Assembly: GCA_036338025.1 (NCBI GenBank)
Contig: JAYZDB010000127.1
Span: 1 to 18,777, forward strand
DNA length: 18,777 nucleotides
Origin: JAYZDB01 sp036338025
GTDB taxonomy: Bacteria > Planctomycetota > UBA1135 > UBA2386
Direction of reading: 5' to 3'
Shown here: in pieces, positions 15,204-18,777 of the stretch
Layout: each line of letters begins with the position of its first letter
Position numbering within the stretch: the first letter of the stretch is position 1
Translations under genes and position numbers: made by a program
Notes under the pieces: model-generated
The model's input: the letters and a program-made list of their open reading frames with translations, nothing else
What the model was told of the DNA's origin: nothing
The model's database searches: none

Positions 15204-15211
15204 CCTCCTTT
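15204..15211 (-). promoter_or_regulatory. Strong ribosome binding site fixing the peroxiredoxin GTG start
   Basis: AAAGGAGG on the minus strand lies 5 nt before the GTG at 15198. It is the clearest Shine-Dalgarno in the window (most genes here lack one) and decides the start in favour of the signal-peptide-bearing form over a longer ORF reaching to 15606. Confidence 0.8.
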
Positions 15212-15372
15212 GTGGGGGGGGCGGTGGACTGTAGCATCGTCAACACCAATACCTGCGCAACTTGCCGGCTACGGCGGGGCTTTCGGCATGTTTCTCGATC
15301 ACTCTTTTCAAAGGTCACCTGGCCGACTACTGGGGACGTCGGCATGAACCTCGGCTGTTCCCAGCTTGTGAC

Positions 15373-16749
15373 ATGAGCCAAGAAACGGCATCTGAGCGAT
15401 CCGAATCGTGGATCGAACCACCCGAGGGCTTCCTTGGTCGTCTGCGCCACATCGGTCCAGGGATCATCATTTCGGGCTCGATCGTCGGGTCGGGTGAGTT
15501 GGTGGTGACGACGAAGCTCGGGGCCGAGGTTGGCTTCGTGTTGCTGTGGTTGATTCTCTTCAGCTGCTTTTTGAAGGTGTTCTTGCAGGTGGAACTCGGA
15601 CGCCACGTCATCTCCTCGGGCAGGACAGTGCTCGAGAGCATGGATTCGGTGCCGGGTCCGCGGATGCAGTTCGGGCGCCTGCGCGTCAATTGGCTGAACG
15701 CCTTGTGGGCGGTGATGGCGTTTTGCTCGATCATGCAGTTGGGAGGTATTCTCACTGGGCTGGCCGGTGTCTTCCGCCTGCCGGACCTCGGCCTCACCGA
15801 TGTGAGTGCGTGGATCTGGCCGGTCGCGATCGCGGCGCTGACCGCGGCCCTGTTGGCGTCCGGCCGGTACAAGTTCGTGGAGCTGACGACTACCGGTCTG
15901 GTCTGCGTGTTCACGCTTTTGACGGTAGTGGCGGTGTTCTGTGTTCAGTCGACAAGCTCCGCGATCAGCTCGGAAGAACTCGGATCTGGACTGCTACCCA
16001 GCCTGCCTTCGGCGGGCCTCGTCACCGCCTTCGCGGTCCTCGGGATTACCGGGGTCGGAGCTTCGGAGTTGGTGTTCTACCCCTACTGGTGCTTGGAGAA
16101 GGGCTACGCGAAGTTCGTCGGTCCGTCCGACGGTTCGCAGGCCTGGGTCCATCGGGCTCGTGGATGGATCCGGGTCATGCACCTCGACGCCTGGATCTCG
16201 TGTGGTGTCTATACGCTTGGCACCGCGGCTTTCTATCTCCTCGGTGCGGGAGTGTTGAACCGCGAGAACCTGGTGCCGGGAGACGACAACCTGCACGAGA
16301 CCCTGTCGCAGATCTATGTCGTCAGCTTCTCGGATGCCTCCGGTACCTGGCTCTACGCATTGGGTGCGATTGCTGTGTTGTTTTCGACCTTCTTCGTCGC
16401 GACTGCCTCGAATGCCAGGGTTGTCGTGGATGGGATCCACGTGTTCGGCATCAAGCGTCTGAGTGACGATGCTGCACGCCGCAAAATGGTGGGACTCCTG
16501 TGCATCGTCCTGCCGGCGTTTTGCTGGGCGATGGTGGTCGTGGTGGGCAAGCCGGTCTGGTTGATCATGGTCGGTGGTGTCGCGCAGGCGGCATTTTTGC
16601 CGTTCCTCGCCGCAGGCATCGCCTTCCTTCGCTACCGCAAGACCGATCCGGCGCTGGTGCAGCGATCCGCGGGCGAATTGTGCCTGTGGCTGGCGATCGT
16701 CGCGACGGCGCTGGTCGGGATGCACCAGCTGTATTCGCTGTTGGCATAG
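15373..16749 (+). CDS. Nramp-related membrane transporter
   Basis: 458 residues from the ATG at 15373. It is preferred over an upstream in-frame start because residues 20-30 (F-L-G-R-L-R-H-I-G-P-G) match the usual Nramp entry into TM1. About eleven hydrophobic segments follow, consistent with the LeuT-like Nramp fold. The metal-binding motifs of classical manganese/iron Nramps are altered: the TM1 D-P-G-N position reads G-S-G-E (39-42), and the TM6 M-P-H region (G-I-T-G-V-G-A-S-E-L, 224-233) has neither the Met nor the His. Family membership is fairly clear, but the substrate may not be Mn2+ or Fe2+. It starts 174 bp from the divergent peroxiredoxin start, so the two may share a control region; no promoter could be assigned. 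No strong Shine-Dalgarno is visible. Confidence 0.85.
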   Translation: MSQETASERSESWIEPPEGFLGRLRHIGPGIIISGSIVGSGELVVTTKLGAEVGFVLLWLILFSCFLKVFLQVELGRHVISSGRTVLESMDSVPGPRMQFGRLRVNWLNALWAVMAFCSIMQLGGILTGLAGVFRLPDLGLTDVSAWIWPVAIAALTAALLASGRYKFVELTTTGLVCVFTLLTVVAVFCVQSTSSAISSEELGSGLLPSLPSAGLVTAFAVLGITGVGASELVFYPYWCLEKGYAKFVGPSDGSQAWVHRARGWIRVMHLDAWISCGVYTLGTAAFYLLGAGVLNRENLVPGDDNLHETLSQIYVVSFSDASGTWLYALGAIAVLFSTFFVATASNARVVVDGIHVFGIKRLSDDAARRKMVGLLCIVLPAFCWAMVVVVGKPVWLIMVGGVAQAAFLPFLAAGIAFLRYRKTDPALVQRSAGELCLWLAIVATALVGMHQLYSLLA

Positions 16750-16885
16750 CGAACATATTGGTGGTCGGGATCCCGGGCGGCGCTGGTTTTTTGCCGGGGT
16801 GGCCGTCGATCCTGGCTACATTGGACCTGTACCAGATTCCGTGGATCGCGCGTGTCGCGCGAATTCCGTTTCCGAGCGATCACAC

Positions 16886-18277
16886 GTGCCCAACACGAGC
16901 CTTCGACGAGAACACTCGCTTGCCTGCGCCCGTACCGGCGCGCTGCTATTGGCGCTGCTGGTGCCGGTAGCCTGTGTGGTCACCCGAGCTGAAGGCCCGG
17001 CAGACGCAGCCCTCGGCGGCTGGCCGCAGTGGCGCGGTCCGACCTGGAACGGTGTGGCCTCGCCGCAGGCCGATCCGCCGCTGCGCTGGAGCGAGACAGA
17101 GAACCTGCGGTGGAAGACCAGGATCGCAGGCAACGGGCACGGCACGCCGATCGTCTGGGGCGACCGGATCTTCCTGCTGTCTGCGATCGCCCTCGACAAG
17201 ACGATGCCGGTTCCTGACGTTATCCCCAAGGGCACGCCGAACATCAACGCGCACCCGCAGGTGATCGGGTCCTGGAAGCCGCAGCGCCTGGTGGTTTTGT
17301 GCATCGACCGGGTCACCGGTAGGCAGCTGTGGAGTAGGACCGCTGAGGAGGGGATGCCGCACCAGGGGCATCACAAGAAGGGCGGGTTTGCCGCCGCCTC
17401 GCCGGTGACCGACGGCCAGCACGTCTACGCCTACTTCGGTTCCTTCGGGCTGCACTGCTACGACTTCGACGGGCGGTTCGTCTGGAAGAAGAAGTTCGCG
17501 CCGCAGGCGATGGAGGATTCCCTGGGCGAAGGCAGCTCACCAGCGCTGTTTGCAGACACCTTGGTGATCGTGGTTGATCAGGAAACGCAGTCCTTCGTGT
17601 CGGCCATCGACAAGCGGACCGGTGAGGAGATCTGGCGGCAGAACCGGGACGAGACTTCGAACTGGAGCACGCCGCGCATCCTGACCCATGCCGGCCGGAC
17701 GCAGGTCGTCGTCAATGGAGTGACGGTCCGCTCCTACGACCTGGCGACCGGCGAGCTGCTCTGGCAGTGTGGCGGGCACACCGCCGGTGCCATCCCGATG
17801 CCGGCGGTCGGCCATGGCATGGTGTTCACTGCCAGCGGTTGGCGCAAAGACGTCCTGCAGGCGATCCGCCTGGGGCAGCGCGGCGACTTGACCGGCAGCG
17901 AGAGCGTGGTGTGGTCGCTCCAGCGCGGCACGCCGTACGTGCCCTGCCCGATGCTGTGGGGTGACGAGATCTACCTGCTAGAAGACCAGAGCTTCTTCTC
18001 CTGCTTCCGCCCAACCGACGGCGCGCGCCACTACCTCAAGTTCCGTTTGCCCGGCAGGCTCAGCTTCAGCGCCTCGCCGGTCGGCGCCGCCGACCGCATC
18101 TACCTGCTGAGTGAAGAAGGTCGGATGGTCGTGTTGCAGCGCGGCCCGAAGGCGAAGGTGCTGGCGGTCAACGACCTGGAGGAGACCTTCTATGCCTCGC
18201 CGGCGATCGTCGGCGACGCCATCTACCTGCGCGGCGAATCGCATCTGTTCTGCTTCGCGAGACCCGACACCAGGTGA
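16886..18277 (+). CDS. Exported PQQ-like beta-propeller repeat protein
   Basis: 463 residues from the GTG at 16886, chosen because it opens with a signal peptide (positive N-terminus, then a run of Leu/Ala/Val to about residue 32); in-frame codons further upstream, one of them the GTG at 16841, would precede the signal by an unlikely Arg-rich leader. The mature start W-P-Q-W-R-G-P-x-x-N-G-V-A is the hallmark opening of planctomycete PQQ-like (BamB-type) propeller proteins. Blades follow with repeated D-x-x-T-G-x-x-L/I-W signatures (D-R-V-T-G-R-Q-L-W, D-K-R-T-G-E-E-I-W, D-L-A-T-G-E-L-L-W). There is no evidence of bound PQQ or a dehydrogenase active site, so a structural or binding role is likely. 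The next gene is a paralog. The ORF ends at TGA (18275-18277). Confidence 0.87.
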   Translation: MPNTSLRREHSLACARTGALLLALLVPVACVVTRAEGPADAALGGWPQWRGPTWNGVASPQADPPLRWSETENLRWKTRIAGNGHGTPIVWGDRIFLLSAIALDKTMPVPDVIPKGTPNINAHPQVIGSWKPQRLVVLCIDRVTGRQLWSRTAEEGMPHQGHHKKGGFAAASPVTDGQHVYAYFGSFGLHCYDFDGRFVWKKKFAPQAMEDSLGEGSSPALFADTLVIVVDQETQSFVSAIDKRTGEEIWRQNRDETSNWSTPRILTHAGRTQVVVNGVTVRSYDLATGELLWQCGGHTAGAIPMPAVGHGMVFTASGWRKDVLQAIRLGQRGDLTGSESVVWSLQRGTPYVPCPMLWGDEIYLLEDQSFFSCFRPTDGARHYLKFRLPGRLSFSASPVGAADRIYLLSEEGRMVVLQRGPKAKVLAVNDLEETFYASPAIVGDAIYLRGESHLFCFARPDTR

Positions 18278-18366
18278 GGCCAGCCGGACGGGATTCGCAG
18301 GTCGAGAGAGAACGCTACGGAGTGCTTGGCGCCGCGAGGATCGATCCGGCAGAATGTCCTGCTGTT

Positions 18367-18777
18367 GTGCGTTGGGAATCCATTCGATCGCTGGCTGCAG
18401 TTCTTGGGGTCGCGCTGACTTTCGGCACCGCGTCCGATGCGTTTTCCCAGGCAGGTACCGTCAGACCGGCGCAGGGTGTGGAATCGAAGACCGCCAGTGA
18501 GCGCCAGGAGTCGGTGCGGCAGCGCTCGTGGGGACAGTGGCGCGGCCCCCTGAGCAACGGGGTGGCGCCGTTCGGAGATCCGCCGATCACCTGGAGCGAG
18601 CAGCAGAACCTGCGTTGGAAGACGCCGATCCCTGGGCTGGGTCACGCGTCGCCGGTGGTCTGGGGGGACCGGGTCTTCGTTACGACGGCGATTCCATTTG
18701 GCGACAAGGTCGAGCCTGTGCCCGACGATGCTCCCGGCGCGCACGACAACGCTCCTGTCGATCGTCATCAGGACTTC
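18367..18777 (+). CDS. PQQ-like beta-propeller protein, N-terminal part (runs off the window)
   Basis: 137 codons from the GTG at 18367 to the right edge without a stop. The start is chosen because a hydrophobic signal segment follows (S-L-A-A-V-L-G-V-A-L-T-F-G-T-A), then a linker and the propeller opening W-G-Q-W-R-G-P-L-S-N-G-V-A. In-frame GTG codons also occur at 18322 and at 18274, the latter overlapping the previous stop as GTGA, but they give a charged leader before the signal. The sequence closely parallels the preceding protein (Q-W-R-G-P, N-L-R-W-K-T, V-V-W-G-D-R-V-F), so the two are tandem duplicates. Function is unknown beyond an exported propeller. Confidence 0.8.
   Translation, partial: MRWESIRSLAAVLGVALTFGTASDAFSQAGTVRPAQGVESKTASERQESVRQRSWGQWRGPLSNGVAPFGDPPITWSEQQNLRWKTPIPGLGHASPVVWGDRVFVTTAIPFGDKVEPVPDDAPGAHDNAPVDRHQDF

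Noticed and set aside
15214..15221. Run of eight G (C on the coding strand) just upstream of the peroxiredoxin ribosome binding site, as a phase-variation tract
   Set aside because: It is short for such a tract, lies in a GC-rich leader outside the coding sequence, and nothing else here suggests phase variation.
14962..15606. A longer minus-strand ORF extending the peroxiredoxin N-terminus to 15606
   Set aside because: It would put about 136 residues before the signal peptide and overlap the Nramp start; the strong AAAGGAGG before the GTG at 15198 marks the true start.

Overview
The window looks like chromosome from a GC-rich member of the Planctomycetota. No marker gene is present, so this rests on gene content: a ThuA-DUF1080 fusion, a Ser/Thr kinase followed by a formylglycine-generating-enzyme (FGE/SUMF) fold, PQQ-like propellers opening with a W-x-Q-W-R-G-P motif, a choice-of-anchor-B (LVIVD) protein, and C-terminal modules common on exported planctomycete proteins. 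No tRNA, rRNA, insertion sequence or CRISPR array was seen. Intergenic gaps are short, and most products carry a signal peptide or lipobox.

Layout. Positions 1-346 (+) hold the end of an FG-GAP/VCBS-repeat protein. 420-3071 (-) is a large BNR/VPS10-type propeller lipoprotein, followed by a 449-bp gap. 3521-5020 (+) is an LVIVD-repeat secreted protein. 5087-5617 (-) is a small orphan lipoprotein, divergent from a two-gene operon at 5749-9539 (+): a multicopper oxidase overlapping by ATGA a helical-repeat/redoxin fusion. A minus-strand block follows from 9536 to 15198: ThuA-DUF1080, an FGE-fold ORF, a membrane Ser/Thr kinase and a peroxiredoxin. The right end is on the plus strand: an Nramp-related transporter (15373-16749) and two tandem PQQ-like propeller proteins (16886-18277, and 18367 to the edge).

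The main discovery is the peroxiredoxin at 14650-15198. Read conventionally it is two fragments separated by an in-frame TGA. The TGA lies exactly at the peroxidatic cysteine of the PxxxTxxC motif, a resolving cysteine follows five residues later, and a perfect 7-bp hairpin with a G-starting loop lies 22 nt downstream, as expected of a bacterial SECIS. TGA ends three other genes here, so the codon is not generally reassigned. The best reading is an exported selenocysteine peroxiredoxin of BCP/PrxQ type.

Second, the kinase and the FGE-fold ORF lie in one reading frame separated by a single TAA, with coding-like sequence on both sides. Together they would rebuild the kinase-FGE fusion known from planctomycetes. 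This looks like a recent nonsense split, a natural gene fission or a sequence error. Several products (multicopper oxidase, redoxin, Sec-peroxiredoxin) point to extracytoplasmic redox chemistry, but only the first two are clearly co-transcribed.
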